Shown here in pieces: positions 6,613-13,555 of a stretch of DNA of 13,584 nucleotides. The position numbers were made by a program, and so were the translations under genes. Where the stretch lies: assembly GCA_014867205.1 (NCBI GenBank), contig WGUO01000042.1:1-13584 (forward strand), in the 5' to 3' direction. This stretch comes from Muribaculaceae bacterium (lineage in GTDB: Bacteria; Bacteroidota; Bacteroidia; Bacteroidales; Muribaculaceae). Numbering within the stretch: position 1 is the stretch's first letter; the number at the start of each line of letters is the position of its first letter. The notes beneath the pieces were generated by a model that saw only the letters and a list, made by a program, of their open reading frames with translations, had not been told where the DNA came from and did not search any database.

Positions 6613-7636
6613 ATGGCTGAAAATAAAAGTAAGAAACTGACCTGGCTGCTCCTCCTACAGGGCTGGGCGATGCTCTGGGTGGTGATTGGACACTCGCCAT
6701 TAGCATTGAGTAAACCAAGACCGGATATATTTGATTTATCCACATTGGATGGATTTGGCGCAGCTATTGCATATGCCTGTTATAAATTCGCATATGCCTT
6801 TCATATGCCCCTTTTCATAATGATATCCGGCTATTTATTCTATAAGACCCGAGTTGCGAGGAACTGGAATTTCTTGCCTATGATAAAAGAAAAATGGCTT
6901 CGTCTGGGAATTCCTTATATCTCATTTATCATTCTCGGAATTCTGATAAAATTTTTCTATCATAGCGGCCGACCGTTAGATACTTCCTTTATAGGAATAA
7001 TAAAGAACTTTACACATCCGTTTGACGGAGCACTGCAGGAGATGTGGTTTATCGCGGCCATATTCCTATACTTCTTACTCTATCCTGTTTATAGATTTGT
7101 ATTAAAGAATAAAACATATTCCTTGATATTACTCGTGGGGGGGCGTAATGTTCTTTATTCCAATTAAATACATTACAGGATTCCTATCTATAGATAGGGC
7201 GGCCCATTTCTTTGTTTTCTTTTACTTAGGCCTTTGCATTGCCAAATGGAATTGGGATAAATATATAAACAAACTCTATTTCTTAGGGTGCAGCACTGCA
7301 ATTTTTATAATCTCGCTATATGCGGAAATCCCACTCCTACTTCCAATATCAGGCTGCATCGCTTTCTTGGGGCTGGCCGTAATAATAAACTCCAAATTGA
7401 GTAATAACATATTCCATACTTTTAGGGATTATACTTATCAGATATTTCTGATTGGAATCTTCGGACAGATCGCTGTGAAGGTACTATATTCGAAATTTCA
7501 GTTTGAGGGTTCATACATTATATGGTGGATTGTGTGTATTCTCGTGGGTATATACCTGCCGGTGCTCATTTCAAAATGTGTCAAAAAATATAATGGGCCG
7601 GAGGAAATTGCTCTGAAAAGAATTTTAGGGCTGTGA
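6613..7636 (+). pseudogene. Acyltransferase 3 family membrane protein, split by a +1 frameshift in a G7 tract
   Basis: Two consecutive frames (6613-7167 and 7148-7636) together make one multi-pass acyltransferase 3 protein, the type that O-acetylates surface polysaccharides. The first part has WLLLLQGWAMLWVVIGHSPL with the conserved His27, then MPLFIMISGYLFY and MWFIAAIFLYFLLYPVY. The second continues with more hydrophobic helices (HFFVFFYLGLCIA, YQIFLIGIFGQIAVKVL, IIWWIVCILVGIYLPVLI). The break lies exactly at seven Gs (7137-7143). With six Gs the frame reads LVGGVMFFIPIKY without interruption and gives a 340-residue protein, normal for the family. The gene is either phase-variable by slippage, recently broken, or affected by a homopolymer sequencing error. 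Both halves look otherwise undecayed. It follows the GH18 gene by 50 bases. Confidence 0.85.
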
Positions 7637-7685
7637 TAATATAAACAATATATAACACTTATATACATATCCTGTTGCGGATAAT

Positions 7686-8756
7686 ATGAAAGTTGCTGTT
7701 ATCGGAACGCAGGGCGTTCCTGCAAGTTACGGCGGATTTGAGAGTCTCGTCGAGAATCTGCTTGGAGATAATTGCCCGGAGGGGGTGGAGTATACGGTTT
7801 TCTGCTCATCAAAGGACTTATCAGAATATCCAAAGTCGTATAAGGGGGCTGCCCTTAAGTATGTCCCTTTCAGTGCCAACGGGGCGCAGTCGGTGCCGTA
7901 TGATGTGGTGTCGCTGTGCAGGGCTATCCGCGGCTATGACGCGGTATTGGTGCTCGGCGTGTCGGGGTGTCTCTTCCTGCCGGTGTTCCGGCTGTTCAAC
8001 CGCAGCCGGCTGATCGTCAACATCGACGGCTTGGAGCACCGCCGCGCCAAGTGGGGGCGGTTCGCCCGCCGGATACTGCGCTCGTCGGAGGCGATGGCTG
8101 TACGTATGGCTGACGTGATCATCGCAGACAACAAGGGGATTCAGGATTATGTCACTGAGACTTATGGCAAGCCGTCGGAACTGATCGCCTATGGCGGCGA
8201 CCATGTGCGCCGCGAACTCTCGCCGGCGTTTGTCGACGAGACTCTCACGCGGTATGGCCTGAGCCGCAGGGGTTATGCCATATCTGTCTGCCGCATCGAG
8301 CCGGAGAACAACAGTCACCTGATCTTAGAGGCGTTCGCCAAGGCGGACATGCCGTTGGTGTTCATCGGCAACTGGGATCATTCGGAGTATTCGCGCGGGC
8401 TCAGGGACCGGTATTCGGGCGTCGGGAACATACGTATCCTCGACGCGATATATGACCTTGACATACTGTATGCGCTGCGCAGCAACGCGGGCATCTATGT
8501 GCACGGGCACAGTGCGGGGGGGACTAACCCGTCACTGGTGGAGGCGATGTTCTTCGGAATGCCGATCCTGGCTTATGACGTGGTGTATAACCGGGAGACG
8601 ACGGAGGGGAAGGCGTATTATTTCCGCACGGCGGAGGATATCCGGTGCCACCTCGGGGCGCGCCTCGACGGCGCGCCGATGACGGAGATAGCGGCGCGCC
8701 GCTACACGTGGCGCCACATCGCCGCTCAGTACTGCCGGCTATACTCGCGGAAGTGA
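7686..8756 (+). CDS. DUF1972-type glycosyltransferase, rhamnosyltransferase-like (GT4)
   Basis: This 356-residue GT-B protein begins MKVAVIGTQGVPASYGGFES, the hallmark of the DUF1972 domain found in CpsT/RfaB-like rhamnosyltransferases. Further motifs are NIDGLEHRRAKWGR (112-125), CRIEPENN (202-209) and the donor-site stretch HGHSAGGTNPSLVEAM (273-288). A role in adding rhamnose or a related sugar to the glycan is suggested by the family and by the dTDP-rhamnose genes downstream, but is not proven. Base composition changes here: the gene becomes GC-rich after about its first 150 bases, unlike the AT-rich genes before it. It therefore appears to belong with the more conserved right-hand part of the locus. 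A repeat begins one base after its stop codon. Confidence 0.88.
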   Translation: MKVAVIGTQGVPASYGGFESLVENLLGDNCPEGVEYTVFCSSKDLSEYPKSYKGAALKYVPFSANGAQSVPYDVVSLCRAIRGYDAVLVLGVSGCLFLPVFRLFNRSRLIVNIDGLEHRRAKWGRFARRILRSSEAMAVRMADVIIADNKGIQDYVTETYGKPSELIAYGGDHVRRELSPAFVDETLTRYGLSRRGYAISVCRIEPENNSHLILEAFAKADMPLVFIGNWDHSEYSRGLRDRYSGVGNIRILDAIYDLDILYALRSNAGIYVHGHSAGGTNPSLVEAMFFGMPILAYDVVYNRETTEGKAYYFRTAEDIRCHLGARLDGAPMTEIAARRYTWRHIAAQYCRLYSRK

Positions 8757-8757
8757 T

Positions 8758-8844
8758 CTCACGCAGAGAAGCAGAGGAGCAGAGCAGGGTCTTCGGCAGC
8801 GGCGGCTGGTAAGGCTACGCAGTGGCATGCGCGAGGCCGCTGAG
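8758..8844. repeat. Type B repeat: left hairpin arm plus CGGCGGCT...AGGCCGCTGAG module
   Basis: It opens with the usual left arm CTCACGCAGAGAAGCAGAGG but continues into GTCTTCGGCA, GGCTACGCAGTGGCATGCG and AGGCCGCTGAG instead of the usual loop and right arm. CAGCGGC near its middle can pair with GCCGCTG near its end. A near-identical copy lies at 9172-9258. It starts one base after the stop codon of the preceding gene. Confidence 0.75.
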
Positions 8845-8867
8845 ATTTATACCAGACCTCTTAGATC

Positions 8868-9021
8868 CTCACGCAGAGAAGCAGAGGTGCAGAGGCAGAG
8901 GCTCGCGCACGGTATGCGAATCACAAATGGATAAAACCTCTGCTTCTTTGCTCCTCTGCGTGAGATAAAAGCAGCGCGGATGCCGATAACATTGCGGCCT
9001 CTGCTTCACTCCCTCAAAAAA
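8868..9021. repeat. Type A hairpin repeat, tandem unit 1
   Basis: This is the first of two 152-bp tandem units. A hairpin occupies 8868-8964 (left arm CTCACGCAGAGAAGCAGAGG, right arm ending CTCCTCTGCGTGAG) with a conserved loop CGCGCACGGTATGCGAATC. The tail GCAGCGCGGATGCCGATAAC and CTTCACTCCCTCAAAAAA joins it to the next unit. Confidence 0.85.
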
Positions 9022-9171
9022 CACGCAGAGGGGCAGAGGAGCAGAGGCAGAGACTCGCGCACGGTATGCGAATCACAAATGGATAAAACCTCTGCTTCTT
9101 TGCTCCTCTGCGTGAGATAAAAGCAGCGCGGATGCCGATAACATTGCGGCCTCTGCTTCACTCCCTCAAAA
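9022..9171. repeat. Type A hairpin repeat, tandem unit 2
   Basis: It is nearly identical to the unit at 8868-9021; I count about five substitutions over 152 bases, most of them in the left arm. The hairpin spans 9022-9116 and is followed by the same tail. Such close identity indicates a recent tandem duplication. Confidence 0.85.
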
Positions 9172-9258
9172 ATCACGCAGAGAAGCAGAGGTGCAGAGGC
9201 AGAGTCTTCGGCACGGCGGCTGATTTGGCTACGCAGTGACATGCGCGAGGCCGCTGAG
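9172..9258. repeat. Type B repeat, second copy
   Basis: The left arm TCACGCAGAGAAGCAGAGG is followed by TCTTCGGCACGGCGGCTG, GGCTACGCAGTGACATGCG and AGGCCGCTGAG, matching 8758-8844. The two type B copies thus bracket the two type A units, giving the order B-A-A-B over 8758-9258. Confidence 0.75.
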
Positions 9259-9351
9259 TTGAACCAGAGAGGGAACCAGGAGAAACCAGAAAATTAATCT
9301 TTAATCTCTTATCTTTATTTCCCCCTCTGCTTCTCTGCCCCTCCGCGTGAG
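9259..9351. repeat. AACCAG and AATCTTTAATC modules ending in a lone right hairpin arm
   Basis: Three AACCAG-type units (about 9261-9289) are followed by TTAATCTTTAATCTCTTATC (9295-9314) and then a right hairpin arm ending CTCCGCGTGAG at 9351. The same first two modules form the arms of the palindrome at 772-903. The remaining bases to the rfbA start (9352-9432) are pyrimidine-rich (CTCTCACCCTAACCCCTCTC) and then AT-rich. I see no clear promoter there. Confidence 0.65.
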
Positions 9352-9432
9352 ATAAAAGGGGCCGGGTCTCCTCTCACCCTAACCCCTCTCTCCCTCCTAT
9401 CCAACCTAAAAATACTCTAAACTCAACTATAT

Positions 9433-10332
9433 ATGAAAGGAATTGTTCTTGCCGGAGGGTCCGGCACCCGGTTGTACCCGATCACCAAGGGTGTGTCGAA
9501 GCAGCTGCTTCCCATCTATGACAAACCGATGGTGTACTACCCCATCTCGGCGCTGATGCTCGCGGGCATCCGCGACATCCTCATCATCTCCACGCCGACC
9601 GACCTGCCGGGTTTCCGCCGGCTGCTCGGCGACGGCTCGGACTATGGCGTGCGCTTCTCGTACGCCGAGCAGCCGTCGCCCGACGGGCTGGCGCAGGCCT
9701 TCATCATCGGCCGCGAGTTTATCGGCGATGACTCGGCCTGCCTCGTGCTTGGTGACAATATCTTCCACGGCGCGGGCTTCTCACATATCCTGCGCGACAG
9801 CGTCAGGACTGCGGAGAAGGAGGGCAAGGCGACGGTATTCGGCTACTGGGTCGACGACCCGGAGCGCTACGGCGTCGCCGAGTTCGACAAGGAGGGCAAC
9901 TGCCTCTCGATCGAGGAGAAACCGAAGAACCCGAAGAGTAATTACGCGGTGGTCGGCCTCTATTTCTATCCCAACAAGGTTGTCGACGTAGCTGCCCGCA
10001 TCAAGCCGTCGGCCCGCGGCGAACTGGAGATAACCACAGTCAACCAGGAGTTCCTGAAGGATGGCGAGCTTAAGGTGCAGACGCTGCCGCGCGGTTTCGC
10101 GTGGCTCGACACAGGCACGCATGACTCGCTGGCCGAGGCCTCGATATATGTCGAGGTGCTCGAGAAACGCCAGGGCCTGAAGATCGCGTGTCTCGAGGGC
10201 ATCGCATACCGCCAAGGCTGGATCTCGAAGGATAAGATGCGCGAGCTCGCGCAGCCGATGCTCAAGAACCAGTATGGCCAGTACCTGCTTAAGGTGATAG
10301 AGGAGATAGGCGGTGAGATGTTAGGCGATTAG
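9433..10332 (+). CDS. rfbA: Glucose-1-phosphate thymidylyltransferase (RfbA/RmlA)
   Basis: This enzyme catalyses the first step of dTDP-L-rhamnose synthesis: glucose 1-phosphate plus dTTP gives dTDP-glucose and pyrophosphate, in the cytoplasm. The 299 residues show the nucleotidyltransferase signature GGSGTRLYPIT (8-18), SKQLLPIYDKPMVYYP (22-37), AEQPSPDGLAQA (78-89), LGDNIFHG (106-113, metal-binding Asp108), SIEEKPKNPKS (159-169) and WLDTGTHDSL (224-233, Asp226). The length is typical for RmlA. ATG 9433 gives the exact family N-terminus MKGIVLAGG. It is GC-rich and unbroken. A long repeat block precedes it, so it is probably expressed from its own promoter, which I could not locate. Confidence 0.97.
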   Translation: MKGIVLAGGSGTRLYPITKGVSKQLLPIYDKPMVYYPISALMLAGIRDILIISTPTDLPGFRRLLGDGSDYGVRFSYAEQPSPDGLAQAFIIGREFIGDDSACLVLGDNIFHGAGFSHILRDSVRTAEKEGKATVFGYWVDDPERYGVAEFDKEGNCLSIEEKPKNPKSNYAVVGLYFYPNKVVDVAARIKPSARGELEITTVNQEFLKDGELKVQTLPRGFAWLDTGTHDSLAEASIYVEVLEKRQGLKIACLEGIAYRQGWISKDKMRELAQPMLKNQYGQYLLKVIEEIGGEMLGD

Positions 10333-10335
10333 TTT

Positions 10336-10349
10336 TTAGGTGTTAGGTA
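10336..10349 (+). repeat. TTAGGTG heptamer repeat, short degenerate array
   Basis: TTAGGTGTTAGGTA begins four bases after the rfbA stop, followed by related TTAGAGTTTAGGTAT to about 10364. The same heptamer forms a cleaner array after ugd at 13556-13584. Confidence 0.55.
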
Positions 10350-10380
10350 ATTAGAGTTTAGGTATTGGAGTTATTTGACT

Positions 10381-10461
10381 GATTACACTGATTACTCTGA
10401 TTATTCTAATCACTCTAATTATTCCAATTATTCCAATTATTCCAATCAATGCAATTACACT
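10381..10461 (+). repeat. Nine 9-bp tandem units directly upstream of rfbC
   Basis: Nine units of nine bases run from GATTACACT through GATTACTCT and AATTATTCC (three identical copies at 10417-10443) to AATTACACT. They end three bases before the rfbC ATG. The array is in frame with rfbC and open back to a stop at 10348, and would encode Asp/Asn-Tyr-Ser/Thr units if translated from TTG 10375. I treat it as non-coding because RfbC normally starts at the ATG. Confidence 0.8.
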
Positions 10462-10464
10462 GAT

Positions 10465-11019
10465 ATGACTGTAATCAAGACTGACATCGAGGGTGTCGTG
10501 ATATTGGAACCGAGAGTGTTTACTGACGCCCGGGGCTATTTCTTCGAGAGTTACTCTAAGCGGGTTTTCGACGAGCTGGTCGGCCCGGTTGATTTCGTGC
10601 AGGACAATGAGTCCTGCTCGTCGCGGGGCGTGATGCGCGGACTGCATTTCCAGCGGCCGCCGTACACACAGGCGAAACTTGTACGCTGCGTGGAGGGCGC
10701 TGTGCTCGACGTGGCTGTCGACATCCGCAAGGGCTCGCCGACGTATGGGAGGCATGTGGCCGTGGAACTGACTGCGGAGAACCACCTGCAGTTCTTCGTG
10801 CCGCGCGGGTTCGCGCACGGTTTCGCGGTGCTGTCGGAGAGGGCTGTCTTCCAGTATAAGTGCGACAACTATTATCATCCGGAGGCTGACGGGGGCATCT
10901 CGATTCTCGATGACTCATTAGGCATCGACTGGCGGATTGACCCGCGCGAGGCGCTGCTGAGCGAGAAGGACACGAAGCACCCGCTGCTCGCCGACTTCGA
11001 CTCGCCCTTCTGTTTCTGA
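10465..11019 (+). CDS. rfbC: dTDP-4-dehydrorhamnose 3,5-epimerase (RfbC/RmlC)
   Basis: This enzyme catalyses the third step of dTDP-L-rhamnose synthesis, converting dTDP-4-dehydro-6-deoxyglucose into dTDP-4-dehydrorhamnose. The 184-residue protein is a cupin with the family pattern: EPRVFTDARGYFFESY (15-30), MRGLHFQ with catalytic His61 (58-63), LDVAVDIRKGSPTYG (81-95), FVPRGFAHGF (111-120) and YKCDNYY with Tyr131 in the catalytic tyrosine position. I chose ATG 10465, which gives MTVIKTDIEGVVILEP and the family's normal length; a longer frame back to TTG 10375 would add 30 residues encoded by a 9-bp tandem repeat. A spacer of 132 bases separates it from rfbA, and a hairpin-arm fragment begins two bases after its stop. 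Confidence 0.96.
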   Translation: MTVIKTDIEGVVILEPRVFTDARGYFFESYSKRVFDELVGPVDFVQDNESCSSRGVMRGLHFQRPPYTQAKLVRCVEGAVLDVAVDIRKGSPTYGRHVAVELTAENHLQFFVPRGFAHGFAVLSERAVFQYKCDNYYHPEADGGISILDDSLGIDWRIDPREALLSEKDTKHPLLADFDSPFCF

Positions 11020-11021
11020 TC

Positions 11022-11221
11022 CTCACGCAGAGAAAAGTAAAACCAGAGAACTCAGACCTCGTAGATCCTCACGCAGAGAGGCAGAGGAGCAGAGGCGGGG
11101 ATTTCGGCACAGTATGTGAATCACAAATGGATAAAATCTCTGCTTCTCTGCCTCTCTGCGTGAGATAAAAGCAGCGCGGATGCCGATAACATTGCGGCCT
11201 CTGCCTCACTCCATCAAAAAA
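11022..11221. repeat. Hairpin-arm fragment plus full type A hairpin unit
   Basis: A left-arm fragment (11022-11036, CTCACGCAGAGAAAAG) is followed by an AAACCAG motif and GATC. A complete hairpin then spans 11068-11164, with its tail GCAGCGCGGATGCCGATAAC and CACTCCATCAAAAAAT to 11221. The arms pair well: GCAGAGAGGCAGAG on the left faces CTCTGCCTCTCTGC on the right. Together with the next unit this repeat DNA fills the 323-bp gap between rfbC and rfbD; no gene is visible there. Confidence 0.8.
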
Positions 11222-11317
11222 TCACGCAGAGAGGCAGAGGAGCAGAGGCAGAGACTCGCGCACGGTATGCGAATCACAAATGGATAAAATCTCTGCTTCT
11301 CTGCCTCTCTGCGTGAG
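11222..11317. repeat. Type A hairpin repeat, last copy
   Basis: The left arm TCACGCAGAGAGGCAGAGG and the right arm ending CTCTCTGCGTGAG enclose the loop CGCGCACGGTATGCGAATC. It lies 153 bases downstream of the previous unit and is followed after 25 bases by the rfbD start, so it lies in or next to the rfbD 5' leader. Confidence 0.85.
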
Positions 11318-11342
11318 ATAAACACTAAACTTTAAACTCTAT

Positions 11343-12215
11343 ATGAATATTCTGATAACGGGCGCGAACGGACAGCTCGGCAACGCCATGCGGCTCGCCT
11401 CGCGCCATTCAAAAGACAATTATATCTTTACCGATGTGGCCGAGCTCGACATCACCGATGCCGAGGCTGTGGCCCGCATGGTACGCGACAATGACGTGGA
11501 TGTGGTCGTCAACTGCGCGGCCTATACCAACGTTGACCGCGCAGAGGATGACGCCGACTTCGCCGAACTGCTGAACGCGACGGCGGCGCGCAACCTGGCC
11601 GATGCCGTCAAGGCCAACGACGGCACGCTGATCCACATCTCGACCGACTATGTGTTCGGCGGCAACACCGGCAACACACCGCGCGGCGAGAACGAGCCGG
11701 CCAACCCGACGGGCGTCTACGGCGTGACCAAGTTGCACGGCGAGCAACAGATCGCCGAGAGCGGCGTCAAGGCTCTCATCATTCGCACGGCGTGGCTCTA
11801 CAGCGAGGTCGGCAAGAACTTCGTCAAGACGATGCTCAACCTGACCGCCACCAGGCCCGAGCTGAAGGTGGTCTTCGACCAGGCAGGCACGCCGACCTAC
11901 GCACAGGACCTCGCCGACGCGATATTCGATATCATCGAGAACCGCAAGATGGAGGGCAATGAGGGTGTGTACCATTACACGAACGAGGGTGTCTGCTCCT
12001 GGTATGACTTCACGAAGATGATCGCCGAGATGGCCGGCAACACCGGCTGCGACATACAGCCCTGCCATTCCGACGAGTTCCCCTCGAAGGTGATACGCCC
12101 GAGCTACTCGGTGCTCGACAAGACGAAGTTCAAGGAGACTTTCGGACTGCGCATACCCTACTGGACCGACTCGCTCCGAAAGTGCCTCAAGAACCTGCAG
12201 GAGGCTGAAAAATAA
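11343..12215 (+). CDS. rfbD: dTDP-4-dehydrorhamnose reductase (RfbD/RmlD)
   Basis: This enzyme catalyses the last step of dTDP-L-rhamnose synthesis, the NAD(P)H-dependent reduction of dTDP-4-dehydrorhamnose. The 290-residue protein is an extended short-chain dehydrogenase: cofactor loop GANGQLG (7-13), NCAAYTNVDRAEDD (57-70), HISTDYVFGG (98-107, Thr101 as the active-site Ser/Thr), the catalytic Tyr126-x3-Lys130 in YGVTKLHGE, and RTAWLYS (148-154). The length is normal. The start MNILITGANG fits the family. It is GC-rich, follows repeat DNA rather than rfbC directly, and ends 18 bases before ugd, so rfbD and ugd are probably cotranscribed. The gene for the second step, rfbB (dTDP-glucose 4,6-dehydratase), is not in the window. 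Confidence 0.96.
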   Translation: MNILITGANGQLGNAMRLASRHSKDNYIFTDVAELDITDAEAVARMVRDNDVDVVVNCAAYTNVDRAEDDADFAELLNATAARNLADAVKANDGTLIHISTDYVFGGNTGNTPRGENEPANPTGVYGVTKLHGEQQIAESGVKALIIRTAWLYSEVGKNFVKTMLNLTATRPELKVVFDQAGTPTYAQDLADAIFDIIENRKMEGNEGVYHYTNEGVCSWYDFTKMIAEMAGNTGCDIQPCHSDEFPSKVIRPSYSVLDKTKFKETFGLRIPYWTDSLRKCLKNLQEAEK

Positions 12216-12233
12216 CGATTAAAATTCGGAAAA

Positions 12234-13550
12234 ATGAAGAAATATAATATCGCAGTGGCCGGGACTGGCTATGTGGGCCTCTCGATCGCCACGCTGCTCG
12301 CACAGCACAACCATGTGACGGCGGTCGACGTGATACCGGAGAAGGTCGTCCTCATCAACGACCGCAAGTCGCCGATCCAGGATGACTACATAGAGAAGTA
12401 TCTGGCCGAGAAGGACCTGGACCTGACGGCGACGCTCGACGGCAAGTCGGCGTATGCCGACGCCGACTTCGTGGTGATCGCCGCCCCAACCAATTATGAC
12501 CCGGTCAAGAACTATTTCGACACGTCGCATGTAGAGGAGGTGATCGACCTCGTGCTCGAGGTCAACCCCCGCGCGGTGATGGTGATCAAGTCGACGATTC
12601 CGGTGGGCTACTGCCGCTCGCTCTACATGAAGTATGCGGAGCGGGGCGTCCGGGAGTTCAACCTGCTTTTCTTCCCGGAGTTCCTACGCGAGTCGAAGGC
12701 GCTCTATGACAACCTCTACCCCTCGCGCATCATCGCGGGAATACCCAAAATCATCGACAAGCCTGAGTTTACCAAGGAGAACGAGGCGATTCTCAAGGTA
12801 ACTGACGTCTCGCGCCTCGACGAGGCGGCGCATACGTTCGCCGCCCTATTGGCCGACGGGGCACTCAAGCCCGACATCGACATCCTCTACATGGGCATGA
12901 AGGAGGCCGAGGCGGTGAAACTCTTCGCCAACACCTACCTGGCGCTCCGCGTGTCGTACTTCAACGAGCTGGACACCTACGCCGAGGTCAAAGGCCTCGA
13001 CGCCCGGGCCATCATAGAGGGCATCGGCCTCGACCCACGCATCGGCACGCACTATAACAACCCGTCGTTCGGCTACGGGGGCTACTGCCTCCCCAAGGAC
13101 ACGAAGCAGCTGCTTGCCAACTATGCCGACGTGCCGCAGAACATGATGACGGCCATCGTGGAGAGCAACCGCACGCGCAAGGACTTCATCGCCGACCAGG
13201 TGCTCCGCATGGCGGGGTGGTACGGCTACACCGAGAACAACCATTACGGCACAGCGACTGAGGAGCCCTGCGTGATCGGCGTGTACCGCCTGACGATGAA
13301 GTCGAACTCCGACAATTTCCGTCAGTCGTCGATCCAGGGCGTGATGAAGCGCATCAAGGCCAAGGGGGCGACGGTGATCATCTACGAGCCGACGCTCGAG
13401 GACGGCAGCACATTCTTCGGCAGCCGTGTCGTGAACGACCTCGCGGAGTTCAAGCGCGAGGCGCGCGCCATCCTGGCCAACCGGACCTCGGCCGACCTTG
13501 TCGACGTAGCCGACAAGGTCTACACCCGCGACCTTTTTTCGAGGGACTGA
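12234..13550 (+). CDS. ugd: UDP-glucose 6-dehydrogenase
   Basis: This enzyme oxidises UDP-glucose to UDP-glucuronate using two NAD+, supplying an acidic sugar for capsule or other surface glycans. The 438-residue protein has an N-terminal Rossmann motif GTGYVGLS (10-17), AAPTNYDP (83-90), VIKSTIPVGY (117-126), FFPEFLRESKALYDN (146-160), EAEAVKLFANTYLALRVSYFNE (224-245, Lys229 and Asn233) and the catalytic Cys285 in FGYGGYCLPKDTKQL, ending KVYTRDLFSRD. It closely follows the pattern of the short enterobacterial Ugd but has two extra segments, around 171-198 and 327-343, which account for its greater length. The strong match to Ugd makes a GDP-mannose or UDP-ManNAc dehydrogenase unlikely. It is GC-rich and 18 bases downstream of rfbD. 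Confidence 0.95.
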   Translation: MKKYNIAVAGTGYVGLSIATLLAQHNHVTAVDVIPEKVVLINDRKSPIQDDYIEKYLAEKDLDLTATLDGKSAYADADFVVIAAPTNYDPVKNYFDTSHVEEVIDLVLEVNPRAVMVIKSTIPVGYCRSLYMKYAERGVREFNLLFFPEFLRESKALYDNLYPSRIIAGIPKIIDKPEFTKENEAILKVTDVSRLDEAAHTFAALLADGALKPDIDILYMGMKEAEAVKLFANTYLALRVSYFNELDTYAEVKGLDARAIIEGIGLDPRIGTHYNNPSFGYGGYCLPKDTKQLLANYADVPQNMMTAIVESNRTRKDFIADQVLRMAGWYGYTENNHYGTATEEPCVIGVYRLTMKSNSDNFRQSSIQGVMKRIKAKGATVIIYEPTLEDGSTFFGSRVVNDLAEFKREARAILANRTSADLVDVADKVYTRDLFSRD

Positions 13551-13555
13551 GGATT

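Noticed and set aside
9016..9116. Possible minus-strand intrinsic terminator (hairpin followed by a T-run)
   Set aside because: On the minus strand the hairpin is followed by TTTTTT, but the loop is about 40 bases long, other copies lack the T-run, and no minus-strand gene lies upstream.
9006..9242. 78-residue minus-strand frame in the repeat block
   Set aside because: It is formed by hairpin repeats and no protein family is recognisable.
10351..10878. 175-residue minus-strand frame with many Ile/Gly/Val repeats
   Set aside because: It is the antisense reading of the 9-bp array and of rfbC; the repeats in the protein merely reflect the DNA repeat.
11409..12068. 219-residue minus-strand open frame opposite rfbD
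   Set aside because: It lies entirely antisense to an unambiguous rfbD and arises from GC-rich codon bias; it has no family features.
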